Positions 38,050 to 46,515 of a stretch of 64,000 nt of DNA are shown here, piece after piece; position 1 is the first letter of the stretch; each line of letters begins with the position of its first letter. The DNA comes from SKGN01 sp050948865 (GTDB taxonomy: Bacteria; Bacillota_I; Bacilli_A; RF39; UBA660), in the NCBI GenBank assembly GCA_050948865.1, contig JBMNEQ010000003.1, positions 1 through 64,000 on the forward strand, in the 5' to 3' direction. Below the pieces are notes generated by a model. That model searched no databases and was not told where the DNA came from. It saw only the letters and a list, made by a program, of their open reading frames with translations. Both the position numbers and the translations under genes were made by a program.

Positions 38050-38577
38050 ATATCAAATAAGGGAAAAGATTTGTTTATAAATGAACAAATTAAAGCCAAT
38101 CGTGTTTTGGTTATTGGCCCTAATGGTGAACAGTTAGGAGAAAAAACAAAGGAGGATGCTTTAACTTTAGCTTTATATGCTGGTTTTGATCTTGTTATGA
38201 TTAATGATGAAGTAAAACCACCAGTTTGTAAATTGTTAGATTATAAAAAATTTAAATATGAAAAAAAGAAAAAACAAAAAGAAGCGAGGAAAAAGCAAAA
38301 GGAAATTAATTTAGAAACTAAAGAGTTTCGCTTATCAGCAAAAATAGCAGAGCATGATTTACAAACTAAAGTTAGAAATGTTTTAAAATATTTGAAAAAG
38401 GGTCATAAAATAAAACTTACGATTCGATTTAAGGGACGAGAAATGGTTCATACAGATATTGGAAAAGAAGTTTTATTAGATTTTGCTAAAAGATTAGAAG
38501 AACTTTCAGAGATAGAACAACAACCGAAATTAGATGGTCGTATTATGACGATGTTTTTAATACCAAAAAGAAAATAA
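38050..38577 (+). CDS. infC: Translation initiation factor IF-3, probable AUA start
   Basis: 175 residues if started at ATA 38050, the normal IF-3 size. N-terminal domain 'FINEQIKANRVLVIGPNGEQLG', linker rich in Lys ('YEKKKKQKEARKKQKE') and C-terminal domain 'KTKVRNVLKYLKKGHKIKLTIRFKGREM' in part. SD GGAGGTG (38037-38043) is 6 bases before ATA. The upstream ATG 38035 overlaps that SD and has none of its own. Non-AUG start codons (usually AUU) are the classic self-control of infC because IF-3 rejects them. First gene of infC-rpmI-rplT. Confidence 0.9.
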   Translation: MSNKGKDLFINEQIKANRVLVIGPNGEQLGEKTKEDALTLALYAGFDLVMINDEVKPPVCKLLDYKKFKYEKKKKQKEARKKQKEINLETKEFRLSAKIAEHDLQTKVRNVLKYLKKGHKIKLTIRFKGREMVHTDIGKEVLLDFAKRLEELSEIEQQPKLDGRIMTMFLIPKRK

Positions 38578-38590
38578 AGGAGGAATTATT

Positions 38591-38779
38591 GTGCCAAAAA
38601 TAAAATCCCATAAAGGAACTAAAAAGACACTTAAAGTTAAGCCCAGTGGGACAGTTACAAGAAGTCAAGCGGGGGCTAATCATAAAACAGGAAAGAAAAG
38701 TGCTAATCTAAAGAGAAAAAAAAGACTTAGTTCTAAATTAAGTCCGGCTGATAGAAAAAGGTTACAAAGTCTTATTTAA
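38591..38779 (+). CDS. rpmI: Ribosomal protein L35
   Basis: 62 residues, very basic, starting at GTG 38591 after AAGGAGG. 'PKIKSHKGTKKTLKVKPSGTV' (start in outline) and 'KRLSSKLSPADRKRLQ' match bL35. Second gene of the infC-rpmI-rplT operon. Confidence 0.94.
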   Translation: MPKIKSHKGTKKTLKVKPSGTVTRSQAGANHKTGKKSANLKRKKRLSSKLSPADRKRLQSLI

Positions 38780-38799
38780 TTTGTAAAGGAGGATAAATT

Positions 38800-39222
38800 A
38801 TGACTAGAGTAAAGACAGGAAAAATTAAACGTGTTCGTCATAAGAAAATTTTAAAAGAAGCTAAAGGATATTTTGGTAGTAAACACCGATTATATAGAAC
38901 TGCTAAAGAACAGGTAATGCGTTCTAGTGTTTATGCTTATCGTGATCGTAAACAAAGAAAAAGAGATTTTAGGAAACTTTGGATTACTAGAATAAATGCT
39001 GCTTGTCGCCAAAATGATATTAGTTATTCAAAGTTCATTAATGGTCTTAAAAAAGCCGGTTTATTAATTAACAGAAAAATGTTATCAGAATTAGCCATTG
39101 ATAATCCTAAATCTTTTTCTGATTTAGTAGTAATAGCGAAGGATCCTTTAAATGAAAAAAATTATAAATCTTTAGTTAACGATCAAGAAGAACCAAAAGA
39201 GAAAGAGGATCAAGAGGTTTGA
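38800..39222 (+). CDS. rplT: Ribosomal protein L20 with C-terminal acidic tail
   Basis: 140 residues; the usual bL20 is ~118. The core is normal: 'RHKKILKEAKGYFG', 'SSVYAYRDRKQRKRDFRKLWI', 'INAACRQNDISYSKFINGL', 'LNRKMLSELA'-like. An extra ~20 residues end in 'EEPKEKEDQEV', an acidic tail not typical of the family. L20 assembles early on 23S rRNA and in Bacillus represses its own operon. SD AAAGGAGG upstream; terminator downstream. Confidence 0.93.
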   Translation: MTRVKTGKIKRVRHKKILKEAKGYFGSKHRLYRTAKEQVMRSSVYAYRDRKQRKRDFRKLWITRINAACRQNDISYSKFINGLKKAGLLINRKMLSELAIDNPKSFSDLVVIAKDPLNEKNYKSLVNDQEEPKEKEDQEV

Positions 39223-39227
39223 AAAGG

Positions 39228-39256
39228 GATAAGTTTTAAAAACTTTATCTTTTTTA
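39228..39256 (+). terminator. Terminator after rplT
   Basis: GATAAGTTTT / AAAACTTTATC hairpin with one bulged T, followed by TTTTTT. It closes the infC-rpmI-rplT operon. Confidence 0.7.
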
Positions 39257-39323
39257 ATTATATTAAAAAGATAGGGGAAAGAGTTTTTTTATAAAGAATA
39301 ATATAATTAGGAAGTGTTATTGA

Positions 39324-41072
39324 ATGAAGTTAAATAAAGAAACAATAAAAGATATTCGAAATAAGGTAAATATTGTTGATGTTATTGCGGAATACCTTCC
39401 TTTAGTTCAAAAAGGGAAAAACTATTTTGCAGTCTGCCCTTTTCATGATGATCATAATCCCAGTATGAGTATTTCTCCTGAAAGACAAATTTATACTTGT
39501 TTTGTTTGTGGGGCTTCTGGAAATGTTTATACCTTTTTAATGGAATATGAACAAATATCCTTTTTAGAGGCTGTTAAAAAGGTTGCCGCTAAAGTAGGAA
39601 TTTCCCTTGATCTTGGTCAAAAATATCAAAAGAAAGTTAATCAAAAAGAACAGTATTTATACGATATTTATGAAATAAGTAATAAGTTTTATCAAAATAA
39701 CTTAAATACCAAGCCAGGATTAGAAGCTAAAAAGTATTTAAAGGTAAGAAAAATAGATGAAGATGTAATTAAATATTTTCAAATTGGTCTTTCTTTAAAG
39801 GGAATTTCTTTATCGAAAGTTTTAAAAGAAAAATTTAAAGAAGAAGAAATTGAAGAAAGTGGTATTTGTTCTTTAAGTTCTAAAGGACTTTATGATGTTT
39901 TTATTAATAGAATTATGTTTCCGATTTGGAATTTAGATGGACAAGTTATTGGTTTTAGTGGGCGCATTTATTTAGATGATCAAGATGCCAAATATATTAA
40001 TTCTAGGGAATCAAAAATCTTTAAAAAAGGACAATTACTTTATAATTATCATCAGGCTAAAGAAGAGGCTAGAAGAAAAAAGCAAATTATTATTGTGGAA
40101 GGTTTTATGGATGTTATTGCTTTATATAAAATAGGTTTAAAAAATGTTGTTGCTACTATGGGAACAGCGATAACCAAAGAACAAGCTTCTTTAATAAAAA
40201 AAACTGCCCTTAATATTATTTTATGTTTTGATGGTGATGAAGCTGGAGAAAGAGCGACTCTTAGTTGTTTAGAAGAATTAGTAAAGCTTGATTTAAAACC
40301 ACAAATTATTCGTTTACCTAATAATTATGATCCTGATGATTATATTGAAGAAAAGGGAAAAGAAAGCTTTTTATCTTTATTAGAACAATCTCAAACAGGT
40401 TTAGATTTTAAAATGGCTCTTTATAAAAAGAATAAGAACTTTCAAAATGAAGAAGATGTTTCTGCTTATATAAATTTAGTTTTAGAAGAGTTAATTAGTA
40501 TTGATGATAAGGTCGTTAAAGATGTAATTTTAAATAAATTAACTAAAGAAACTAATGTTTCTTTGGGGACTTTAAATAGCTTACTTAAAAAAAGGCAATC
40601 TAAAAAAGGAAAAAAGAAATTTACAATTATTTCTAAAACTAAAAGAAGATTAAATAAATATGAACAAGCAGAACAAGCGATGCTCTTTTATATGTTAAAA
40701 GATGAGGGAGTTATTAAAATGTTTAAAAATAATTATTGTTATTTAGCAAAGACTAATTATCGTTATTTGGCTAATGAAATAGGAGAGTTTTATTATGAAA
40801 ATGATTATATAGATTTAGCTGATTTTATTACCTTTTTGGGAGAAAAAAAAGAATTAGTAAATGTTTTAGGCGATATTTTAAAATTAAACCTTCCAGAAAA
40901 ATATACCAAGGAAGAAATAACTGATTATATAAAGACTTTAAATGAAGGTATAAAAGAAGCAGAAATTGAAAGATTAACTAAAGACTTTCAAAAAGAAGTT
41001 GAACCTATGATAAAAGCTGAAATTGCTAAAAAGATTATTAATATTAAAAGAGGAGTGGATATTAATGGTTGA
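39324..41072 (+). CDS. dnaG: DNA primase
   Basis: 582 residues. N-terminal CHC2 zinc finger 'CPFHDDHNPSMSISPERQIY' then 'CFVCGASGNVYTF', catalytic core with Toprim motif 'IIIVEGFMDVIALYKIG' and 'CFDGDEAGERAT', and a C-terminal helicase-binding region. It makes RNA primers for replication. Followed by rpoD, overlapping by 8 bases, then trmK: the conserved macromolecular synthesis order of Bacilli. Confidence 0.95.
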   Translation: MKLNKETIKDIRNKVNIVDVIAEYLPLVQKGKNYFAVCPFHDDHNPSMSISPERQIYTCFVCGASGNVYTFLMEYEQISFLEAVKKVAAKVGISLDLGQKYQKKVNQKEQYLYDIYEISNKFYQNNLNTKPGLEAKKYLKVRKIDEDVIKYFQIGLSLKGISLSKVLKEKFKEEEIEESGICSLSSKGLYDVFINRIMFPIWNLDGQVIGFSGRIYLDDQDAKYINSRESKIFKKGQLLYNYHQAKEEARRKKQIIIVEGFMDVIALYKIGLKNVVATMGTAITKEQASLIKKTALNIILCFDGDEAGERATLSCLEELVKLDLKPQIIRLPNNYDPDDYIEEKGKESFLSLLEQSQTGLDFKMALYKKNKNFQNEEDVSAYINLVLEELISIDDKVVKDVILNKLTKETNVSLGTLNSLLKKRQSKKGKKKFTIISKTKRRLNKYEQAEQAMLFYMLKDEGVIKMFKNNYCYLAKTNYRYLANEIGEFYYENDYIDLADFITFLGEKKELVNVLGDILKLNLPEKYTKEEITDYIKTLNEGIKEAEIERLTKDFQKEVEPMIKAEIAKKIINIKRGVDING

Positions 41073-42150
41073 TGAAATAAAAACTTTTGAGGAACGAAAG
41101 AAAACTTTAATTAAAATAGGTAGAAATAAAGGTTATATAACTTTTGAGGAATTAGCGGATGAATTAAGAGGTTTAGATTTAGATAATGATTCTTTAGATG
41201 AATTATATAATTCTTTTCAAGAATTAGGGATAGAAGTAATATCTAATGAAGATGAAGATGATGATGATAAAGAAAGTAGTAAAGAAATTAAAGGAGATTT
41301 ATCTGTTCCTAAAAATGTAAGTATTAATGATCCTGTTAGGATGTATTTAAAAGAAATTGGAAGAATTAGTTTATTAACTTTAGAAGAAGAATTAGAACTT
41401 TCTAAAAGAGTTGAAGAAGGGGATGAAATTGCTAAAAACACTTTAGCTGAAGCTAATTTACGTTTAGTTGTTAGTATTGCTAAAAGATATGTAGGACGTA
41501 ATTTATCATTTTTAGATTTAATTCAAGAGGGGAATATTGGTTTAATGAAGGCTGTAGAAAAGTTTGACGCTAGTAAAGGTTATAAGTTTTCTACTTATGC
41601 TACTTGGTGGATTAGACAAGCGATAACTAGGGCTATAGCTGATCAAGCAAAAACAATTAGGGTTCCTGTTCACATGGTAGAAACTATTAATAAATTAAAA
41701 CGAATTCAACGCCAATTAACATTAGAATTAAATAGAGAACCAAAAGAAGAAGAATTAGCAGAAAAAATGGATTTAACAGTGGAAAAGGTTCGAGAAATAT
41801 TTAAGATTGCTCAAGATCCTTTATCTTTAGAAACACCAATTGGAGAAGAAGAAGATTCTCATTTAGGGGATTTTATCAAAGATGTTTCTAATTTAACTCC
41901 AGAAGAATATGCTATTAATGAAGTTTTAAAAGATGAAATTTCTAATGTTTTATTAACTTTAAATGAAAGGGAAGAACAAGTTTTAAAATTAAGATTTGGT
42001 TTAGAAGATGGAACTTGTCGCACTTTAGAAGAGGTTGGTAATATTTTTGGTGTAACTAGAGAAAGAATTAGGCAAATAGAAGCGAAAGCTTTAAGAAAAC
42101 TTAAACATCCTTCTCGTTCAAGAAAATTAAAGGATTATTTAAGTGATTAA
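41065..42150 (+). CDS. rpoD: Primary sigma factor (sigma-A/RpoD)
   Basis: 361 residues from ATG 41065 with SD AGAGGAGTGG inside the dnaG end; the in-frame start at 41023 is inside dnaG. Region 1.1-like acidic N-terminus with a D/E/S run (80-95), region 1.2 'DPVRMYLKEIGRI', region 2 'NLRLVVSIAKRYVGR', 'FSTYATWWIRQAI', region 3 'RVPVHMVETINKL' and region 4 'FGVTRERIRQIEAKALRKL'. It directs vegetative transcription, matching the TTGACA/TATAAT promoters seen here. Confidence 0.96.
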   Translation: MVDEIKTFEERKKTLIKIGRNKGYITFEELADELRGLDLDNDSLDELYNSFQELGIEVISNEDEDDDDKESSKEIKGDLSVPKNVSINDPVRMYLKEIGRISLLTLEEELELSKRVEEGDEIAKNTLAEANLRLVVSIAKRYVGRNLSFLDLIQEGNIGLMKAVEKFDASKGYKFSTYATWWIRQAITRAIADQAKTIRVPVHMVETINKLKRIQRQLTLELNREPKEEELAEKMDLTVEKVREIFKIAQDPLSLETPIGEEEDSHLGDFIKDVSNLTPEEYAINEVLKDEISNVLLTLNEREEQVLKLRFGLEDGTCRTLEEVGNIFGVTRERIRQIEAKALRKLKHPSRSRKLKDYLSD

Positions 42151-42817
42151 AATATCTAAACGTTTAGAAGTTATTGCTAGTTTTATTGAGAATCAGGATC
42201 AAGTTATTGATATTGGTTGTGATCATGCCTTATTAGATATTTATCTTTACCAAACTAAAAATATAAAGGTTATAGGAACTGATATTAATAAAAGAGCTTT
42301 AGAACAAGCTAAAAGGAATTTAAATAAGTATAAATTAAGTAATCAAATTGAGCTTAAGTTAGTTGCGGGTTTAAATTTTACTTATGATAAATCTATTAAT
42401 ACCATAATTATTTCTGGTTTAGGTTTCTCTAAAATTAAAGATATTTTATTTGAAAATTTAACAAAATTAGACTTTATAAATAAAATTATTATTCAATCTA
42501 ATACTAAACCTTTTAAAACACGTCAATTAATAACAAAATTAGGATATTATATTGAAAAAGAAAAATTGGTTTTCGATAACAAAATAATTTATTTAATACT
42601 TTTATTTAAAAAAGGTCAAAAAAAATACACTAAAGAAGATTTATTCTTTGGACCTCTATTAAGAAAAGAGAGATCTTCTTTATTTTTAAAAGATTTAGAA
42701 GATAATATTATGAAAAAGGAATATCTTCTTGAGAAAATTCCTTTAAAATATACTTCTCGAAGGAAAAGGTTGGAAAAAGAATTAGCAATATTAAAAAAAG
42801 AAAAAACCTCTACTTAA
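42143..42817 (+). CDS. trmK: tRNA (adenine22-N1)-methyltransferase
   Basis: 224 residues, GTG start at 42143 overlapping the rpoD stop. SAM-binding motif I 'DIGCDHALLDIYL' and 'TDINKRALEQAKRNL' are characteristic of TrmK (YqfN), and 'SGLGFSKIKDIL' stands where the family has 'AGMGG..I..IL'. C-terminal coiled-coil region fits. It methylates A22 in the D-loop of some tRNAs. Same gene order as in Bacilli (sigA then trmK). Confidence 0.88.
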   Translation: MIKISKRLEVIASFIENQDQVIDIGCDHALLDIYLYQTKNIKVIGTDINKRALEQAKRNLNKYKLSNQIELKLVAGLNFTYDKSINTIIISGLGFSKIKDILFENLTKLDFINKIIIQSNTKPFKTRQLITKLGYYIEKEKLVFDNKIIYLILLFKKGQKKYTKEDLFFGPLLRKERSSLFLKDLEDNIMKKEYLLEKIPLKYTSRRKRLEKELAILKKEKTST

Positions 42818-42834
42818 ATATAAGGAGGTTTTTT
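42801..42834. terminator. Bidirectional terminator between trmK and the YqfQ-like gene
   Basis: AAAAAACCTC and GAGGTTTTTT arms around a 14-base loop, overlapping the stop of trmK and reaching the stop of the convergent gene. Works on both strands. Confidence 0.8.
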
Positions 42835-43252
42835 ATTGAAAGAATTTAGGGGGATTAGTGATAGTTCCTTTAGCTATTTGAGCAGTTGTTTCACTAGTGG
42901 CAGCTGCTGTAGTGGTAGAATTAACTTTACTAAATTCATTAAAAACTTTTAACATGGTTTTAGCATTATTCCAAATAGGCTTTATTTGATTAAAAACTGG
43001 GATTGCTTGATTTACTACATTTAAAGTTTTTTGAGTACTATTTAATAAGGAATTCCAATCAAAATTAGGTTTTTTAAAATTAGTATTATAATTAGGAAAT
43101 ATCTGATTTTGATTTGGCATTAAGGGATTAATTTGTCTTCTATTAAAATTATTATTATAAAAGGGTGTTTGTTGGTAAGGCATTATATTTTGATATCGAA
43201 AATTAGGATGATAATTTTGAGGTGAAAAATGAAAAGGTCTTTGATTAAACAT
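42833..43252 (-). CDS. YqfQ/VrrA-like protein
   Basis: 139 residues. The N-terminal half is low complexity, rich in Asn, Gln, Pro, Phe and Tyr ('NYHPNFRYQNIMPYQQTPFY'). The C-terminal half has 'NFDWNSLLNSTQKTLNVVNQ', 'IPVFNQIKPIWNNAKTML', the conserved part of the YqfQ family (Bacillus YqfQ, VrrA of B. anthracis). In Bacillus yqfQ also lies a few genes from sigA/trmK, which supports the call. Possibly a spore or surface protein. SD AGGAGG upstream. Confidence 0.75.
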   Translation of the reverse strand: MFNQRPFHFSPQNYHPNFRYQNIMPYQQTPFYNNNFNRRQINPLMPNQNQIFPNYNTNFKKPNFDWNSLLNSTQKTLNVVNQAIPVFNQIKPIWNNAKTMLKVFNEFSKVNSTTTAAATSETTAQIAKGTITNPPKFFQ

Positions 43253-43317
43253 AAGATATGATACCTCCTAGGATAATATATGAAATTCTAGAAAAAAGTT
43301 TAAAAAACTTTTTACTT

Positions 43318-43327
43318 ATGATATAAT
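43318..43327 (+). promoter_or_regulatory. Extended -10 promoter for the pilus assembly operon
   Basis: TGaTATAAT with TATAAT at 43322-43327, 43 bases before the pilC-like start. No clear -35. Downstream genes to the HerA-like ATPase follow with gaps of 5-17 bases, so they may be one transcript. Confidence 0.5.
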
Positions 43328-43370
43328 CTTACTATGATAGAGTCCTTGGTTTTTAGGAGGTGCCATTATA

Positions 43371-45326
43371 GTGTTTAAAAAGTTGCTTTTACCTTTTAAT
43401 TATTTTTTAGTGGGCCTTCTTGTTGTTGGAAAGAATTTTGTTTTAGGTGCTCAAATTAGTGGCGCTTTTTTCATTAAAATTCTATCTTATTTAGGTGATA
43501 TTTTTAAACAATTTTTAATATTGTTAGGTAAAATAATAAAAGTTTTTTTCTTTTATACTTTATCGGGTTTAAGAATGTTTTTAAAATATATTTTTATATT
43601 GTTTAAGATAATAGCGTTTTATCTAGGAGAAATGTTAAAATTACTTTTTAAAGTTTTAATCTTTATTTTTCAAAAGATTGTTTTAGGAATAGAAACTATT
43701 TTGAATTTTCTTTATTTTTTACTTAAAAAATTATTTTTATTAGTGATTAGTCTTTTAAAAATTCTTCAAAAAGGATTAATAAAAGTGTTTAAGTTTTTAA
43801 CTTCTTTACCACTTTTACTTTGGCATGGTTTAAAATGGTTAGGAAAAATAATTTATATTATTTTTATATCACCATTTGTTTTTGTTGGTAAGTTCTTTCA
43901 AAGACTTTATGTTAGTTTGATTGATTCTTTAACAACTCTTTTTGAGAAGTTAAAAGAAAAAGCAAAAGAATTAAAGAATTTACCAAAGAAAATTCAAAAA
44001 GGTCTTTCTAATTGGTTTAATAATTTAAGTTTTATTAAAGATATGCGTAATCGTCGGGAAATGAAAAGGCAAGCATTATTAATTGATTTTGAGGCTGAAG
44101 AAGAAGTTCGAAGTGAAGAAAAAGTATTATATCGTTTTGTTGGAAAGAATCCTGATGGAAAAATAGAAAAAGGAAAGTTAAGCGCCTATTCTCGTTTAGA
44201 TGTTCATTCTTATTTATTAGCAGAAGGTTATGAAGTATATGAAATTGAACCTTTTAAAGGATTAAATATTGCTTTAGGTAGTAATTTGAAAATTAAACCA
44301 GCGGAGTTAGTTTTTTTATTAACACAATTATCTACTTATATAAAATCAGGAATTCCTTTAGTTGATTCTATTAAAATTTTATCTAAACAAAGTAAAAGAG
44401 CGGATAAAGTTTATTTATTTCGTTCTATAATTTATGAATTAACGATGGGTGAAAGTTTCAGTGAGGCTTTAGCTAAACAAGGTAAAGTCTTTCCTCGTTT
44501 ATTAGTTAATATGATAAAATCAGCTGAATTAGCTGGAAATTTACCAGAAACTTTAGATAGTATGGCTGATTATTATGATTCTGTAAATAAAACTAGAAAA
44601 CAAATGATTACAGCAATGATGTATCCGACTGTTGTTTTTCTTTTTGCTACTATAATAATTGCTTTTATTTTACTTTTTGTTATTCCTGAATTTGTTACTA
44701 TCTATAAAGATATGGGTAGTGAATTACCAGCTATCACTCGTTTTACGGTCGGAGTAAGTGATTATTTACAAAATAATATAATCTTTATTATATTAGGTGT
44801 TATTGTTTTTGTTGTAAGTGTAACAATGATTTATTCTAATATTAAAGTATTTAAAATGTTAATTCAATGGATTTTAATGCATCTTCCAGTAGTAGGAAAG
44901 ATTATTATTTATAATGAAGTAACGATGTTTTCTAAAACTTTTGGTTCTTTATTAAATCATAATGTTTTTATTACTGATAGTATGGAAATTTTAAGTAAGA
45001 TTACTAATAATGAAATATATAAAATGTTGATTTTTGATACTATTACCAATTTAGCAAAGGGAGAATCTATTTCTAAATCATTTAAGAATCATTGGGCTTT
45101 TCCTATTGTTGCTTATGAAATGTTATTAACAGGGGAAAGAACGGGTCAACCTGGTCCGATGATGGATAAGGTGGCGAATTATTATCAAGAGGAACACCGA
45201 AATGCTGTTAATCAAGTTAAGGTTTTTATTGAACCAGTTATGATTGTAGCATTAACAGTTATTGTTGGGTTTATTTTATTATCTGTTATTTTACCGATGT
45301 TTAGTTTATATGGTAATCTTGGTTAG
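43371..45326 (+). CDS. PilC/GspF-type pilus assembly membrane protein with long hydrophobic N-terminal extension
   Basis: 651 residues, while PilC/GspF are ~400. Residues ~245-650 are the standard protein: a short domain 'YRFVGKNPDGKIEKGKLSA' and two T2SSF repeats, 'QLSTYIKSGIPLVDSIKIL' and 'TFGSLLNHNVFITDSMEIL', with three membrane spans. Residues 1-~215 are extra: a repeated pattern of hydrophobic stretches broken by Lys and Gly ('LLGKIIKVFFFY', 'LKYIFILFKIIAFYLGEMLK') that may lie along or in the membrane. GTG start after AGGAGGTG. It would be the inner-membrane platform for pilin assembly. No PilB ATPase is encoded nearby. Confidence 0.85.
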   Translation: MFKKLLLPFNYFLVGLLVVGKNFVLGAQISGAFFIKILSYLGDIFKQFLILLGKIIKVFFFYTLSGLRMFLKYIFILFKIIAFYLGEMLKLLFKVLIFIFQKIVLGIETILNFLYFLLKKLFLLVISLLKILQKGLIKVFKFLTSLPLLLWHGLKWLGKIIYIIFISPFVFVGKFFQRLYVSLIDSLTTLFEKLKEKAKELKNLPKKIQKGLSNWFNNLSFIKDMRNRREMKRQALLIDFEAEEEVRSEEKVLYRFVGKNPDGKIEKGKLSAYSRLDVHSYLLAEGYEVYEIEPFKGLNIALGSNLKIKPAELVFLLTQLSTYIKSGIPLVDSIKILSKQSKRADKVYLFRSIIYELTMGESFSEALAKQGKVFPRLLVNMIKSAELAGNLPETLDSMADYYDSVNKTRKQMITAMMYPTVVFLFATIIIAFILLFVIPEFVTIYKDMGSELPAITRFTVGVSDYLQNNIIFIILGVIVFVVSVTMIYSNIKVFKMLIQWILMHLPVVGKIIIYNEVTMFSKTFGSLLNHNVFITDSMEILSKITNNEIYKMLIFDTITNLAKGESISKSFKNHWAFPIVAYEMLLTGERTGQPGPMMDKVANYYQEEHRNAVNQVKVFIEPVMIVALTVIVGFILLSVILPMFSLYGNLG

Positions 45327-45338
45327 AAAGGTTAAAAG

Positions 45339-46094
45339 ATGTTAGATATATATATAATACTTTTCTTTATTTTAGGTTCAATTATGGGCTCTTTTTATAA
45401 TGTAGTGGGGGATCGTCTTCCTTTAGAAAAATCTATTATAAAACCACCATCTCATTGTCCTAATTGTCAAAAAAAGTTAACTTTTATAGAATTAATTCCA
45501 ATTATTTCTTATCTTCTTCAATTAGGTAAATGCCGAAAATGTAAAACTAAATTATCTATTTCTTATCTTTTATCAGAGGTAGGAACAGGTTTAATTTTTG
45601 TTTTATGTTATTTAACTTTTAATTTGTCTAATGAATTATTAATTGCTTTAGTTTTTAGTTCTGTTTTAATAATAGTAATAATTAGTGATTTAAAATATTT
45701 AATTATTCCTGATGAATTATTATTATTTGGAGGCATTTGTCTTTTTATTATAAGATTAATAATGGGTTCTTCTTTTTTAACATTATTAATTAATGTTTTT
45801 ATTCCTTTTTTGGTTCTTTTATTAATTAAGATCTTTGGGGATTTTCTTTTTCAAAAAGAATCATTGGGGGGTGGTGATATTAAACTAATGCCTTTATTTG
45901 GTTTAGTTTTAGGTTGGGAATTAACGTTAGTTTCTATCTTCTTTTCAGCTTTTTTAGCTTTACCAATATCTTTAGTTATTCTTCATTTAAAAAGAACTAA
46001 TATTATTCCTTTTGGTCCTTTTCTTAGTCTTTCTGCTTATATTATATATTTATCAAAACTAGATATTTCTTGGATTATAAATTTAATTGTTTAA
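45339..46094 (+). CDS. pilD: Prepilin peptidase/N-methyltransferase
   Basis: 251 residues. N-terminal methyltransferase-type domain with zinc cysteines C40, C43, C65, C68 ('CPNCQKKL', 'CRKCKTKL'), and the aspartyl protease part with D117 ('ISDLKYLIIPDE') and D180 ('GGGDIKL'). Eight membrane spans. It cleaves and methylates the prepilins after the Gly of the signal; substrates in this window are the four pilin-like proteins at 12059, 37438, 46112 and 55583. Follows the PilC-like gene by 12 bases. Confidence 0.93.
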   Translation: MLDIYIILFFILGSIMGSFYNVVGDRLPLEKSIIKPPSHCPNCQKKLTFIELIPIISYLLQLGKCRKCKTKLSISYLLSEVGTGLIFVLCYLTFNLSNELLIALVFSSVLIIVIISDLKYLIIPDELLLFGGICLFIIRLIMGSSFLTLLINVFIPFLVLLLIKIFGDFLFQKESLGGGDIKLMPLFGLVLGWELTLVSIFFSAFLALPISLVILHLKRTNIIPFGPFLSLSAYIIYLSKLDISWIINLIV

Positions 46095-46111
46095 TTAAGA
46101 GGTGAAATTTA

Positions 46112-46501
46112 ATGAATAAAAAAGGATTTACTTTAATAGAAATGATGACTGTTATTATTATTCTTTTACTTTTAGCAACAATAGTTTTAGTAGGTGTTTC
46201 TAAGGCTTTTAAAGCAATTAAAATGAATGCTTATTATATGCTAACTAACGAATTTGAAGCTGCGGCTAGAGAATATATAAAATTAGATAAAAATAAGTTA
46301 AAAGGTTTATCAAAAGCTACTCCTATTTTAGAAATAGAATTGGGGGATCTAATAAATATAAATAATTTAAAAGAACCCTTGATTGATCCTAGGGATGATT
46401 CAGTAATTCCTTTAAATAAAAAGGTTTTAGTTATTTTAACTGAGAATAATCAAATTCAGTATTGTTATGAGGATAATGATTGTCCTAATCCAATAGAATA
46501 A
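46112..46501 (+). CDS. Type IV pilin-like protein (minor pilin)
   Basis: 129 residues. Signal 'MNKKG|FTLIEMMTVIIILLLL', Gly5/Phe6, Glu+5. 'NLKEPLIDPRDDSVIPLNKK' and C-terminal 'YCYEDNDCP' make it a paralogue of the pilin at 37438. Encoded directly after the prepilin peptidase with SD 'gaggtg', so it belongs to the pilus operon. Confidence 0.88.
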   Translation: MNKKGFTLIEMMTVIIILLLLATIVLVGVSKAFKAIKMNAYYMLTNEFEAAAREYIKLDKNKLKGLSKATPILEIELGDLININNLKEPLIDPRDDSVIPLNKKVLVILTENNQIQYCYEDNDCPNPIE

Positions 46502-46515
46502 CGTAGGTGGTTGGT

